Assembly (NCBI GenBank): GCA_963711375.1
Contig: CAVQDV010000005.1
Span: 2,604,001-2,668,000, forward strand
From: CAVQDV01 sp963711375
GTDB lineage: Bacteria > Pseudomonadota > Gammaproteobacteria > Coxiellales > Coxiellaceae
DNA: 64,000 nucleotides
Direction: 5' to 3'
Shown here: in pieces, positions 17,226 through 26,512 of the stretch
How the letters are laid out: the number at the start of each line of letters is the position of its first letter
Position numbering within the stretch: the stretch's first letter is position 1
Program-made: the position numbers and the translations under genes
Notes under the pieces: generated by a model
Databases searched by the model: none
What the model saw: only the letters and a program-made list of their open reading frames with translations
What the model was told of the DNA's origin: nothing

Positions 17226-20200
17226 ATGAGAAGCGAAGAAGAAGCCCAAATCGAAGTCTTGGTCAGCAATTTATTCGGGGCTATCCGAGAAAATAACGCA
17301 AAAGATTTTATTACCCACCTGAAAAAATACAAGGATGAGATTAGCCAAACTGATTATGACCAGCTCCGCCTACTAGAAGCCATCCTTCAGCACAAGGCGA
17401 CTAAGATCCTGCCCCTCCTCTTAAAAAAAGGCAATTTTACAAAAATTATTTCCGCCTATGCCGCTCCTGCACTTTATCTTGTGGTCTGCCGATATGCGGC
17501 TGTTTTCAATGTCAGCGACAAAATGAAAGCCCTCAGAATCAAGTTTATTAATCAAAAGATCCGCAAAAGCAAATTAAAAACCGATTGCCTAAACATTCTA
17601 AACGCAGGAGAGAGCACTCCGATTGAAGAGTTCAATAACCATAATATCTTCCCCTCATTTGCGACTATCTGTGCAGCTAATAATCGTGCCGACCTCTTTA
17701 AATTTATCCACATTCACGATAACGCAAAAACCTCTCTGCAGGACAGTCCAATGGTGGCTGCTGTCCTGAACAATAGCCAAGTAGCCCTAAATTTTATGGT
17801 GAACAAGGGCATAAAGCTTGATAACATCTATCATCAGGAGATTAAATATTCAGATTTGTCAGGAGCTTCATCTTGGGTGAAGCTTGAGAGCAAGCTGCTT
17901 CTCAGCATTGCCGCAGAAATTAATAATCCGGACATGTTCAAACTTCTCTGTTCAAAGGGAGCAACCATTAGCAAAGAGGTAATGGAAATCATCGTCCGCC
18001 TGAAAAATGAGAACATTCTAGACCTATGCATAGCACAATCTGCTGACTTGTACCAAAAAATCTTGGAACACGCTAGTGCGGGTGGTGATTGTAATTTCCT
18101 TAATCTTTCTTTAGAAAAGATTTTAAAAATAAATCCCGATTATGAACTACCGGGCTCTGTGCTTGAATCCGCCTTGCTCAATGGCCATTTGGATGTAGTG
18201 AAGTTCCTGCATGAAACTAAGAAATTACCTCTTCCAAGCTTTTTTGACAAAAATATTCTTAAATACTTTTATCAAGCACAGGGGTGCCCCCCTTCAATAC
18301 TCGAGCATGAACAAAATGTCCTTAAATACTTGCTTTTGAAAGACTATAATCCTTTAGTGAATTATTTGATGGGGCTTGGTATTAACCATCAGTCCTATAC
18401 CCCAGAGGAATGGGAGAAAGTTCTAATTATGATGGTCCAGAAAAACTATCTGGGTGGTATAGTAGATGACTTTAAGACTCACCCTGTTGCTGAACACTCA
18501 GCACTCTGGGGAAAAATACTCTCCGAGGCTATTAACTTTGAAAATCTACGCATAATTGAGGCGCTTTTTAATCGAGGCTTAGCTCTCAATCAATTCGATG
18601 AACATGGTTTGAGTCCCCTCTTTTGGGCTATTTGCCAACAAAAAATCAATGCGGCCAAAAAATTAATAGAGCTAGATCCAGCAGTGCTGCAAGCCAGAAA
18701 TTCATTTGGGGAAACAGCCGTCATGATAGCGACACAGTGTAAAGATGAAGGAAATTTACTTTCATTGATACTTGAGTCTCTCAAATCCCAGTTGAAAAAA
18801 GAAGAAATAGCCAATTTCGTCAATCTAAAATCAACTCAGCAATTGTCAGCTCTTAATAGCCCTTTTGATTCTCGACTGGATCCGTTTTTAAACGCCAAGG
18901 AAAATTTAAGGCAATCGAAACTTAATCTAATTAAGCTATTACGCAATGCTGGCGCCAAATTTTTTGAGGAAAAGGACAATGAGGGAAAGGTCGAGATTGT
19001 TCCCTGCTACCTAGCGCTTGTTAAAGGCTCTTCTAAGGTTTCGGCCACTGAATGGGTAATTTGCCTAAGAATATATGTAGCCGCCGAAATTTGCACCGAG
19101 CTAGATCAATTTCCTCTATCTTACTTTCCCGTGCTTTCTGATCTCTCAAAGGAGCAACACCTAAACATTAAGAACGTACTGATTTCAAAAACTGAGCATA
19201 TGAAGCATTGGATCAGCATCCAAGGAGGATTAGAGAAGCCAGCCTCTGTTGAAACAGAGCAATCACTGATTCAATCCTTAAATATGGCATTTGGGATTTC
19301 ACCGAAATGGACCCAATTTATGTTGCTTACTCTATTTGATGAGATCTCAGATAAAAAAGAGAAACTAGAAAACCTCTGCAAGGCCATTTTAGCCTTACCA
19401 TTCGTAACAGAGGCTGCCCTTATTCACCTAGAAATATTCGAGAAATGCAAGAGTAAGGCTTGTTCTTTACTAGCCTCCGAGCAAGAAAAGAAAAAATGCG
19501 ATTTTTTAATGTTAGCGATTATTTTTGCCCACTCGATTCCTGAGGAGTCAAAAAAAGGAGAAGAAATTGCCTTATTATACCAATTACTTATTGGGGAAAA
19601 GGTATCAGATTTTAAGTCTTACGATGAACTAGAGACATCTTTACAAAAACAAGGGGAAGACCAGATACTCACGTCTTGGAAAATCAAAATTGATGCATTA
19701 CGAAATCGTCTTTTCATTTCTGAAGAATTAAAAATACAAAATAATCAGACCTCATTTATAGAAGCGGCTCGAAAAAATAATAGGGAATTGATGGAAAACT
19801 TAATTAAAATGGATCCCGATTTACCCATTCGACTTCTTGTACCCTCCACACCCAATGCAGAGATAACGGATCCGTTCAGCTTGTGTACTGGAGAAATTAG
19901 AAAATGGCTCCTAAAAATTACTGCAAATATAATATTGTCTAGACAAAATATTTATCATGGAATTGATTTATGTTGCACCCTGAAAATAGTACGTAAATAT
20001 TCCAATGAAATCGCTAAAGAAACTTTGAATCAAATTGCTGAACGAACGAAAGTATTACAAGCTTGGGGGTCTTTGAGAAAGCTTCGAAAAAGCACTCCAC
20101 GAAGTCAAGAATTTTTCGATTTTTTTGCTAAAGCGTGTCAAAATTCTCTAACAACAGTGAAAAGTGAATTCGAGAAAGCACTCACCAAATATAAAAATTT

Positions 20201-21152
20201 AGTTTTGACTTGCCTGATCTTAGCTCCACATAGAGAAACTAGCTTATGCGAAATGGCTTTGACGACTTTTGCACCAGGAGAAAAAGAGAAAATCGAAAGC
20301 GCTTATCACTGTTTGCTTGCCCTTCGTTTATTCGATCCCAAAGAAGCATTCCCAGCGCTTACCGTTTTTTCTGACAATTTATTTAAACACATTGGCCGAA
20401 TCACGAATGAACTTATTCCTCCCAATATGTCGCTCGATAAGGCCTGTGACACTTATCCGAAAGAAATCTATTATGGATTGATCCTAATTCAAATCGGTTT
20501 TTGTTACCTCCTCGATCGCAATATCGATTTTCAGCCTCTTGTACAGGCTTTTGACTCGAATTCCAAAACGTTCACCGAAGTAGCGCACCGTTTACAAAAG
20601 GACATAGGATACCAGCTTCAAGCTGCCAACCTTGATCTTCCCGGATCCAACATTTTACTTCGCCTTCAGAATCGGTGCCTTTGGGCTTTAGAGGAGCAGG
20701 CCTCGAAGAAGCTCGTGGTACTCGAAGCCCGAATGGCTGCATTCAAACACGAAAACCTATACCCTGCTAAGCTCCAGGTTGATGATGATAAAGATCGAAA
20801 AAATGAGAATGACAAACATGAAAGACCAAAAAGTTCTGAAATATCATTTTTCAATTCTAAGCGGATTAAACAAGGCACTCTTTTAAATTCAGAGCAAAAT
20901 TTGTCGGGAGTTCAAGGAAATAAAGAACAAGAAGTTGAAGAAAACCAAATAATTGAGAATGACAATCCTGAAAGACCAAGAAGCCCTGAAATTTCAATTT
21001 TCAATTCTAAGCGGTTTAAACCAGATACTACTCTAAATTCAGACCAAAAATTATCGGGAGTTCAAGAAAGTAAAGCGCAAGAAGATGAGGAAGACCCAAG
21101 AAATAATAATAAACGTGAAAAATCATCCAGCTCTAGTAGGTCCCTGAACTAA
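17226..21152 (+). CDS. Very large ankyrin-like repeat protein, candidate secreted effector
   Basis: A 1308-residue soluble protein with no signal peptide or membrane helix. Ankyrin-type helical pairs are visible around residues 150-200 (DSPMVAAVLNNSQVALNFMV), 215-245 (LLSIAAEINNPDMFKLLCSK), 315-330 (LESALLNGHLDVVKFLHETK) and 435-505 (LSEAINFENLRIIEALFNRG, LSPLFWAICQQKINAAKKLI, SFGETAVMIATQC). The middle is alpha-helical and unrecognised. The last 115 residues are hydrophilic, with two 50-residue tandem repeats and a Lys/Arg/Ser end. Size, ankyrins and a Glu/Lys/Ser-rich tail fit type IV-secreted effectors of Legionella/Coxiella, but that is inference. The ATG at 17226 has AAGGAA upstream; the TTG-started extension to 17049 would overlap the operator region. 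It lies next to aroA and is probably horizontally acquired. Confidence 0.7.
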   Translation: MRSEEEAQIEVLVSNLFGAIRENNAKDFITHLKKYKDEISQTDYDQLRLLEAILQHKATKILPLLLKKGNFTKIISAYAAPALYLVVCRYAAVFNVSDKMKALRIKFINQKIRKSKLKTDCLNILNAGESTPIEEFNNHNIFPSFATICAANNRADLFKFIHIHDNAKTSLQDSPMVAAVLNNSQVALNFMVNKGIKLDNIYHQEIKYSDLSGASSWVKLESKLLLSIAAEINNPDMFKLLCSKGATISKEVMEIIVRLKNENILDLCIAQSADLYQKILEHASAGGDCNFLNLSLEKILKINPDYELPGSVLESALLNGHLDVVKFLHETKKLPLPSFFDKNILKYFYQAQGCPPSILEHEQNVLKYLLLKDYNPLVNYLMGLGINHQSYTPEEWEKVLIMMVQKNYLGGIVDDFKTHPVAEHSALWGKILSEAINFENLRIIEALFNRGLALNQFDEHGLSPLFWAICQQKINAAKKLIELDPAVLQARNSFGETAVMIATQCKDEGNLLSLILESLKSQLKKEEIANFVNLKSTQQLSALNSPFDSRLDPFLNAKENLRQSKLNLIKLLRNAGAKFFEEKDNEGKVEIVPCYLALVKGSSKVSATEWVICLRIYVAAEICTELDQFPLSYFPVLSDLSKEQHLNIKNVLISKTEHMKHWISIQGGLEKPASVETEQSLIQSLNMAFGISPKWTQFMLLTLFDEISDKKEKLENLCKAILALPFVTEAALIHLEIFEKCKSKACSLLASEQEKKKCDFLMLAIIFAHSIPEESKKGEEIALLYQLLIGEKVSDFKSYDELETSLQKQGEDQILTSWKIKIDALRNRLFISEELKIQNNQTSFIEAARKNNRELMENLIKMDPDLPIRLLVPSTPNAEITDPFSLCTGEIRKWLLKITANIILSRQNIYHGIDLCCTLKIVRKYSNEIAKETLNQIAERTKVLQAWGSLRKLRKSTPRSQEFFDFFAKACQNSLTTVKSEFEKALTKYKNLVLTCLILAPHRETSLCEMALTTFAPGEKEKIESAYHCLLALRLFDPKEAFPALTVFSDNLFKHIGRITNELIPPNMSLDKACDTYPKEIYYGLILIQIGFCYLLDRNIDFQPLVQAFDSNSKTFTEVAHRLQKDIGYQLQAANLDLPGSNILLRLQNRCLWALEEQASKKLVVLEARMAAFKHENLYPAKLQVDDDKDRKNENDKHERPKSSEISFFNSKRIKQGTLLNSEQNLSGVQGNKEQEVEENQIIENDNPERPRSPEISIFNSKRFKPDTTLNSDQKLSGVQESKAQEDEEDPRNNNKREKSSSSSRSLN
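20805..21104 (+). repeat. Two 150-bp tandem repeats in the effector-like gene
   Basis: Units 20805-20954 and 20955-21104 each encode 50 residues. Both start END..ERP.S and share EIS.FNSKR.K, LNS.Q.LSGVQ and a Glu-rich end. The copies differ at scattered positions, so this is an older duplication that has diverged under coding constraint. The SKR(I/F)K core resembles short basic localisation signals, but no function is established. Confidence 0.85.
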
Positions 21153-21160
21153 ATTGCCGG

Positions 21161-22504
21161 CTACCTTGCAGGAAATTCTTCCAATTTTAAGCCTAGAATT
21201 TTCGATAAATCTGGGAAATTTGGGAATGAAGTAGCGACATTCTCGGTATTTTTTATAGTGATGGAATTTTTAGCGACAGCACCGGCAATAGCAAAGGACA
21301 TCGCAATGCGATGATCGTCGAAGCTTTCAACTGTGCCCCCTCGAATTTCCCCACCTTCAATAATAATTCCGTCTTCCAATACTTCGACGGAAATTCCGAG
21401 AATTTCAAGGCCTTTTGCCATTGCTAAAATGCGATCCGTTTCTTTAACACGCAATTCTTGCGCACCGCGTAAAATCGTTTTGCCTTTTGCACAAGCCGCC
21501 GCAATAAAAATAATGGGAAATTCATCAATAGCCAAAGGAACTTGTTCTAGTGGAATTTCAATACCATTTAATTCAGCACTACGAATACGAATATCAGCCA
21601 CAGGCTCATCACCCACTAAATGCTGGTTTTCTAGACTAATATCAGCACCCATCATCGTTAAAATGGTGATAATTCCAATTCGGGTTGGATTAATACCAAC
21701 GCGAGTTAAGACAATTTCGGAATTTTTAACAAGGCTTCCCGCCACAATAAAAAATGCAGCAGAAGAAATATCCCCAGGAACATCGATGTTTTTGGCGATT
21801 AATTCTGTTGTAGGTTCTAAGAGAATTCGGTTTCCTTTCACGCTAATTGGCGCTTGAAAAGCCCGCAGCATTCGCTCGGTATGATCGCGCGAAGGACCCG
21901 GCTCAATAATTTCCGTTGGGCTGCTCGCATATAATCCGGCTAACAAAATGCAGGATTTTACCTGCGCGCTTGCAATGGGCATTTCATAAAAAATGCCAGA
22001 TAATTTTTGATTGCCATAAATGTGAAGTGGCGCCGTGCCTTCTCCACTCAGGGTAATTTTTGCACCCATTTTTTCAAGTGGTTTTACGACTCGGCTCATC
22101 GGACGTTTTGTTAGTGAGGCATCGCCAATTAATGTACTATCAAAATTCTGGCCTGATAATAGGCCGGTTAATAAGCGCATCGCCGTTCCTGAATTTCCAC
22201 AATCTAAGGGTTTTGTAGGTGGTATGAGTCCCCCTTTTCCACCAAGGGTAAGGAGGTTTTCTTTTAGACCTCTTCCATGCACCAAAAAATGACCTTCGTC
22301 CAGAGCTTCAATATGAACACCTAGTGCGCGCATAATTTCTAAAGTCGCCACATTATCCGCGCCCATTAATAAGCCGCGAATTTCAGTATTTCCAGTAGCG
22401 ATTGAAGCAAACATTAATGCACGATGGGAAATAGATTTATCCCCAGGAACTTGAATGTTTCCTTTTAAGGAATTTATAGGATGACTGACGTAACTCAAAG
22501 ACAT
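21161..22504 (-). CDS. aroA: 3-phosphoshikimate 1-carboxyvinyltransferase (EPSP synthase)
   Basis: Transfers the enolpyruvyl group of PEP to shikimate-3-phosphate in chorismate synthesis. The 447 residues contain PGDKSISHRALMFASIATG, DCGNSGTAMRLLTGLLSGQ, GDASLTKRPMSRVVKPLEKM, MPIASAQVKSCILLAGL, SRDHTERML, ELRVKETDRI and DDHRIAMSFAIAG. The GDASLTKRPM and RDHTERML wording resembles the class II (CP4-like) branch more than the E. coli class. The PEP-site Gly (GNSGTA) is retained, so natural glyphosate insensitivity is not implied. It is separated from serC by long-hairpin repeat copy 2, where pheA/hisC-type genes lie in many relatives. Confidence 0.97.
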   Translation of the reverse strand: MSLSYVSHPINSLKGNIQVPGDKSISHRALMFASIATGNTEIRGLLMGADNVATLEIMRALGVHIEALDEGHFLVHGRGLKENLLTLGGKGGLIPPTKPLDCGNSGTAMRLLTGLLSGQNFDSTLIGDASLTKRPMSRVVKPLEKMGAKITLSGEGTAPLHIYGNQKLSGIFYEMPIASAQVKSCILLAGLYASSPTEIIEPGPSRDHTERMLRAFQAPISVKGNRILLEPTTELIAKNIDVPGDISSAAFFIVAGSLVKNSEIVLTRVGINPTRIGIITILTMMGADISLENQHLVGDEPVADIRIRSAELNGIEIPLEQVPLAIDEFPIIFIAAACAKGKTILRGAQELRVKETDRILAMAKGLEILGISVEVLEDGIIIEGGEIRGGTVESFDDHRIAMSFAIAGAVAKNSITIKNTENVATSFPNFPDLSKILGLKLEEFPAR

Positions 22505-22539
22505 AAAGTTTTCTCATTTATTTGAGTAAGAAGATAATT

Positions 22540-22786
22540 CCCCTCAGTAACCCTGCTCTTACAAGGGTAGAGAGGATAATTTTAAATCCGAACATTATTA
22601 CCGAGAAAAAGCCACTAACTAGCCCGAAACTCCCCGATACCCTCCACCCGTTCCTGGGATTAATTCTGGGAAAGCCAGAGGAGGGGTATTTCGTAGCGAA
22701 GTAAAGCGCAGGAGGGCGGAGCCCGACGAGCCATGAGAGTAGAAATACCCCTCCTCTGGCTTTCCCAGAATTAATCCCAGGAACTC
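22540..22786 (+). repeat. Composite REP + long-hairpin repeat element, copy 2
   Basis: This fills the gap between aroA and serC. It starts with a degenerate REP-like part (CCCCTCAGTAACCCTG, then a hairpin CTCTTACAAGGGTAGAG at about 22556-22575). Next come the leader CTCCCCGATACCCTCCACCC (22630-22649) and GTTCC from 22650. The palindrome arms 22650-22692 and 22742-22784 are 43-bp perfect reverse complements, with a 49-nt loop at 22693-22741. It ends GGAACTC at 22780-22786. A 104-codon minus-strand frame across it is not protein-like. Layout, leader and ends match copies 1 and 3, but the arm sequence is different apart from an ATTCTGGGAAAGCC-like segment. Confidence 0.92.
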
Positions 22787-22797
22787 CTCCCCCACTC

Positions 22798-23889
22798 CTA
22801 ATTCTTCTTCGCAAAATCTTCCATAAACTCAATCAGGGCATCAACACTAGCTTCCGTTACTGCATTATAAAGACTCACTCGAGCCCCACCCAAAGATCTA
22901 TGCCCTCTAATTCCCGCTAAATTCGCTTTTTCCGCCTCAGCAAAAAACTTTTTTTCAAGCTCTGGCTTCGCTAAAAAAAAGATTACATTCATCCGAGAAC
23001 GATCCCGCGGCAGAATGGGACAAATATAAAAGTCATGGGTATCAATAAATTGGTAAAGCTTCTGAGATTTCCGCTGATTTCTCACTTCCATCTCCTCTAC
23101 ACCACCCTCTGATTTAACCCATTTTAAAACTTCATTTAACACATACCAAGAAAATGTGGGAGGCGTATTTAAGAGGGAAGACTCTTTTGCATGCAAATGA
23201 TAGGTGAGCATGCTAGGTGTCTTGGGCATAACGGGTCTTTGCAAAAGCTCATCCTTTACAATGACAGCAGTAATTCCAGCAATGCCAAGATTTTTCTGCG
23301 CACAAGCAAAAATAAAATCAAATTTTTTGATATCAAACGTACGCGACAAAATATTCGACGACATATCGCAAATCAATGGAAGCCCATGTGAATTTGGCAC
23401 ATAAGAAAATTCTAAGCCATTTACCGTTTCATTATCGACATAATAAAGATAAGCCGCATCCGAAAAATCGGCCCACGTATTTTGCTCTGGAATACTCGAA
23501 TAATTATTCGAAATTGCGCTTGCAACAACATGAGGATTCGTGAAAGTCTTGGCTTCAGTGATAGCGAGTTGCCCCCACAATCCAAGATCAACATAAGCCG
23601 CGCTCGAATAATTCGTCGCAAAATTCATAGGCACCATTGCAAATTGAGTGCGACCACCACCCGGTAAAAATAATACCCGATAATTATCGGGAATATTCAG
23701 CAGATCACGAAAATGTTGTTCACACTCCACGCCCATCGCCATAAAAAGTTCGCCACGATGGGAAATTTCCATCAAGGACATACCGGTATTTTTCCAGTTG
23801 TATAATTCCCTTTCTATCGTTTCTAAAACGGGCAAAGGCAAGGCGGCTGGGCCTGCATTAAAATTATGAACGCGGTGTCTTACTGACAT
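22798..23889 (-). CDS. serC: Phosphoserine aminotransferase
   Basis: PLP enzyme of serine (and PLP) synthesis, converting 3-phosphohydroxypyruvate to phosphoserine. The 363 residues start VRHRVHNFNAGPAALPLPVLE after MS. They contain GMSLMEISHRGELFMAM, FLPGGGRTQFAMVPMNF and the PLP-lysine region FDFIFACAQKNLGIAGITAVI, and end GGARVSLYNAVTEASVDALIEFM. The ATG at 23889 overlaps the gyrA stop as TAATG, so gyrA-serC are translationally coupled, a conserved gammaproteobacterial pairing. Confidence 0.97.
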   Translation of the reverse strand: MSVRHRVHNFNAGPAALPLPVLETIERELYNWKNTGMSLMEISHRGELFMAMGVECEQHFRDLLNIPDNYRVLFLPGGGRTQFAMVPMNFATNYSSAAYVDLGLWGQLAITEAKTFTNPHVVASAISNNYSSIPEQNTWADFSDAAYLYYVDNETVNGLEFSYVPNSHGLPLICDMSSNILSRTFDIKKFDFIFACAQKNLGIAGITAVIVKDELLQRPVMPKTPSMLTYHLHAKESSLLNTPPTFSWYVLNEVLKWVKSEGGVEEMEVRNQRKSQKLYQFIDTHDFYICPILPRDRSRMNVIFFLAKPELEKKFFAEAEKANLAGIRGHRSLGGARVSLYNAVTEASVDALIEFMEDFAKKN

Positions 23890-26429
23890 TATTCTACTCC
23901 AGGGTTCTCTTCCGCTTGCACTGCCTCCATGCCAACCAATTTTTCCTGCTCGCTTAAACTGATCAAACGCACACCCTGTGTGTTACGACCAATTACTGAG
24001 ATTTCATTCACGCGAATACGCACTAAAGTGCCACCGCTTGTAATTAATAAAGCTTCATCATCCGGTGTCACTTGACTAGCGGCGACTACAGAACCGTTAC
24101 GGGCATTTACTTGAATGGCAATAACCCCTTTTCCACCACGGCCCATCGGACGATAAGCCTCAACATCCGTGCGCTGACCATACCCTTTTTCAGTGGCTGT
24201 TAAAATCGTAGCATTTTCCTCGACAATAACGAGGGAAATCACTTTTTGTTTGGCGGAAAGACGAATACCACGAACGCCACGCGCACCTCGTCCCATCGGA
24301 CGAACTTGTTCTTCATGGAAGCGAATGGCCTTACCCGCATCGGATAAAAGCATCACGTCTTTATTGCCATCGGTAATTCCAACACCGACCAAACCATCGT
24401 CATCGGATAATTCCAGCGCAATTTTTCCATTGCTGCGAGGTCTAGAGAATTCGGATAAAGGCACTTTTTTCACGGTGCCTTTTTCAGTGGCCATAAAGAC
24501 AAAACGATCTTCGCTAAATTCTTTTACCGGTAAAATCGCGGAAATTTTTTCATTTTCTTCCAGCGGCAATAAATTCACGATAGGTCGACCCCGGGCGGAA
24601 CGGCCACCTTGTGGCACTTGATAGACTTTCAGCCAATAGACTTTTCCGCGAGTGGAAAAGCACAAAATGGTATCGTGAGAACTCGCGACTAATAAATATC
24701 GCACATAATCTTCTTCTTTTACCGTGGTCGCCATTTTTCCACGACCACCCCGATGCTGAGCGGAATACATATCTAAAGGCTGCGATTTAATATAGCCTTC
24801 GCGCGATAATGTGACGACTAAATTTTCAACCGTAATTAAATCTTCATCCGATAAATCGGTGTGAGAGTCGGTAATTTCCGTTCTACGTTCGTCACCGAAT
24901 TGTTCTTTTACTTCGATTAATTCTTTACGAATAACATTATGTAAAGTATCGGGATCCGATAAAATTCCAATCAACTCTTTAATGAAATTAATAATCTGCT
25001 GATATTCTTGGTGAATTTTATCAATTTCTAAACCGGTTAATCGGTGCAAACGTAAATCCAAAATGGCTTGCGCTTGCTCGGGAGATAAATGATAGCCATC
25101 CGACTGTAATCCATAAAGCTCGAGCAAATCTTCAGGACGAGTTAGCTCGGCATCGACGCTTGACATTAATGTGGCGACGACTCCATGCGACCATGAAGTT
25201 GCTAATAAATTTTCCTTGGCTTCACCTGGATTTTTTGCTGCTTTTATCAAAGCAATGACAGGATCTATGTTAGCCAAAGCCACAGCAAGACCTTCTAAAA
25301 TATGCGCACGTGCACGAGCTTTTCTTAATTCAAAAATCGTTCGGCGCGTCACCACGTCACGACGATGTTGAATAAAAGCTTCGAGTAATTGCTTTAAATT
25401 TAGTATTTTTGGCTGCCCATTATCGAGGGCCACCATATTAAATCCGAAGGAAGTTTGTAATTGGGTGTGCGTATATAAATTATTGAGCACGACTTCAGCA
25501 TTTTCACCGCGGCGAACTTCAATGACCATGCGCATGCCGCTTTTGTCTGACTCATCTCGAAGTGCCGAGATGCCTTCCACTTTTTTCTCACGTACTAATT
25601 CCGCAATTTTTTCGAGTAAACGGGCTTTATTGACCTGATAAGGTAATTCATGGACCAAAATGGTCGATCGATTATTTTCGGTTTCAATGCTGGTTTTAGC
25701 GCGTAAAATAATGCTTCCGCGACCGGTGCGATAGGCTTTTACAATTCCACTGCGGCCGCTAATGATTCCAGCCGTAGGAAAATCAGGGCCGGGAATATGC
25801 TGCATTAATTCATCAATCGTGGTTTCGGGATTATCAATTAAGGTGAGTGTCGCTTCGATGACTTCTCGTAAATTATGCGGTGGAATATTCGTGGCCATTC
25901 CGACGGCAATTCCCGAGGAACCATTGACTAATAAATTTGGAATTCGGGTAGGCATCACGACGGGAATTTGTTCGGTTTCATCGTAATTCGGGACGAAATC
26001 AACGGTTTCTTTTTCTAAATCGGCCAAAAGCGCGTGTGCTAGTTTGGTCATGCGAATTTCGGTATATCGCATCGCGGCGGGTGAGTCGCCATCTACCGAA
26101 CCAAAGTTTCCCTGACCGTCGACTAATAAATAGCGCAAACTGAAGGGTTGCGCCATTCGCACGATCGTGTCGTAAACGGCTGTGTCACCGTGAGGATGAT
26201 ATTTACCAATCACGTCGCCCACAATACGCGCAGATTTTTTATAGGGTTTATTCCAGTCGTTGCCGAGTTCGCTCATGGCGAATAATACTCGTCGATGCAC
26301 GGGCTTTAATCCATCGCGCACGTCTGGAAGCGCGCGACCAATGATGACACTCATCGCATAATCTAGGTAAGATTGTTTTAGCTCGCGTTCTATCGTTACT
26401 TGGGTAATTTCTTTAGCCAGTTGCGCCAT
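23889..26429 (-). CDS. gyrA: DNA gyrase subunit A
   Basis: The DNA breakage-reunion subunit of gyrase, which introduces negative supercoils with GyrB. The protein has 846 residues from the ATG at 26429 (MAQLAKEITQVTIERELKQS). A longer in-frame start at 26453 adds eight unconserved residues. The winged-helix/tower region contains SARIVGDVIGKYHPHGDTAV and the catalytic Tyr in AAMRYTEIRM. The C-terminal beta-pinwheel carries the GyrA box as QHRGGRGK. The position equivalent to E. coli Ser83 is Thr and the Asp87 equivalent is retained. Thr at this site is natural in several gammaproteobacteria. The upstream gap holds long-hairpin copy 3. Confidence 0.98.
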   Translation of the reverse strand: MAQLAKEITQVTIERELKQSYLDYAMSVIIGRALPDVRDGLKPVHRRVLFAMSELGNDWNKPYKKSARIVGDVIGKYHPHGDTAVYDTIVRMAQPFSLRYLLVDGQGNFGSVDGDSPAAMRYTEIRMTKLAHALLADLEKETVDFVPNYDETEQIPVVMPTRIPNLLVNGSSGIAVGMATNIPPHNLREVIEATLTLIDNPETTIDELMQHIPGPDFPTAGIISGRSGIVKAYRTGRGSIILRAKTSIETENNRSTILVHELPYQVNKARLLEKIAELVREKKVEGISALRDESDKSGMRMVIEVRRGENAEVVLNNLYTHTQLQTSFGFNMVALDNGQPKILNLKQLLEAFIQHRRDVVTRRTIFELRKARARAHILEGLAVALANIDPVIALIKAAKNPGEAKENLLATSWSHGVVATLMSSVDAELTRPEDLLELYGLQSDGYHLSPEQAQAILDLRLHRLTGLEIDKIHQEYQQIINFIKELIGILSDPDTLHNVIRKELIEVKEQFGDERRTEITDSHTDLSDEDLITVENLVVTLSREGYIKSQPLDMYSAQHRGGRGKMATTVKEEDYVRYLLVASSHDTILCFSTRGKVYWLKVYQVPQGGRSARGRPIVNLLPLEENEKISAILPVKEFSEDRFVFMATEKGTVKKVPLSEFSRPRSNGKIALELSDDDGLVGVGITDGNKDVMLLSDAGKAIRFHEEQVRPMGRGARGVRGIRLSAKQKVISLVIVEENATILTATEKGYGQRTDVEAYRPMGRGGKGVIAIQVNARNGSVVAASQVTPDDEALLITSGGTLVRIRVNEISVIGRNTQGVRLISLSEQEKLVGMEAVQAEENPGVE

Positions 26430-26512
26430 AAATAAGCCCTTGTTTTTGTCCATTAATTAAGAGCGGAAATTCTAGCATTTTAATGTGGGTGAAGCTATAG
26501 TTCTGTGCTGTG

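Noticed and set aside
22518..22832. A 104-codon minus-strand frame between aroA and serC
   Set aside because: It crosses palindromic element copy 2 and the serC 3' end, and the translation mirrors itself across the palindrome.
24193..24621. A 142-codon plus-strand frame inside gyrA
   Set aside because: It is antisense to conserved gyrA coding sequence with no ribosome site. It is a shadow of gyrA codon usage, like the similar frames inside aroA, rne and pntB.
25900..26200. Quinolone-resistance mutation in GyrA
   Set aside because: Thr at the Ser83-equivalent position is the normal residue in several gammaproteobacteria, so resistance cannot be inferred.
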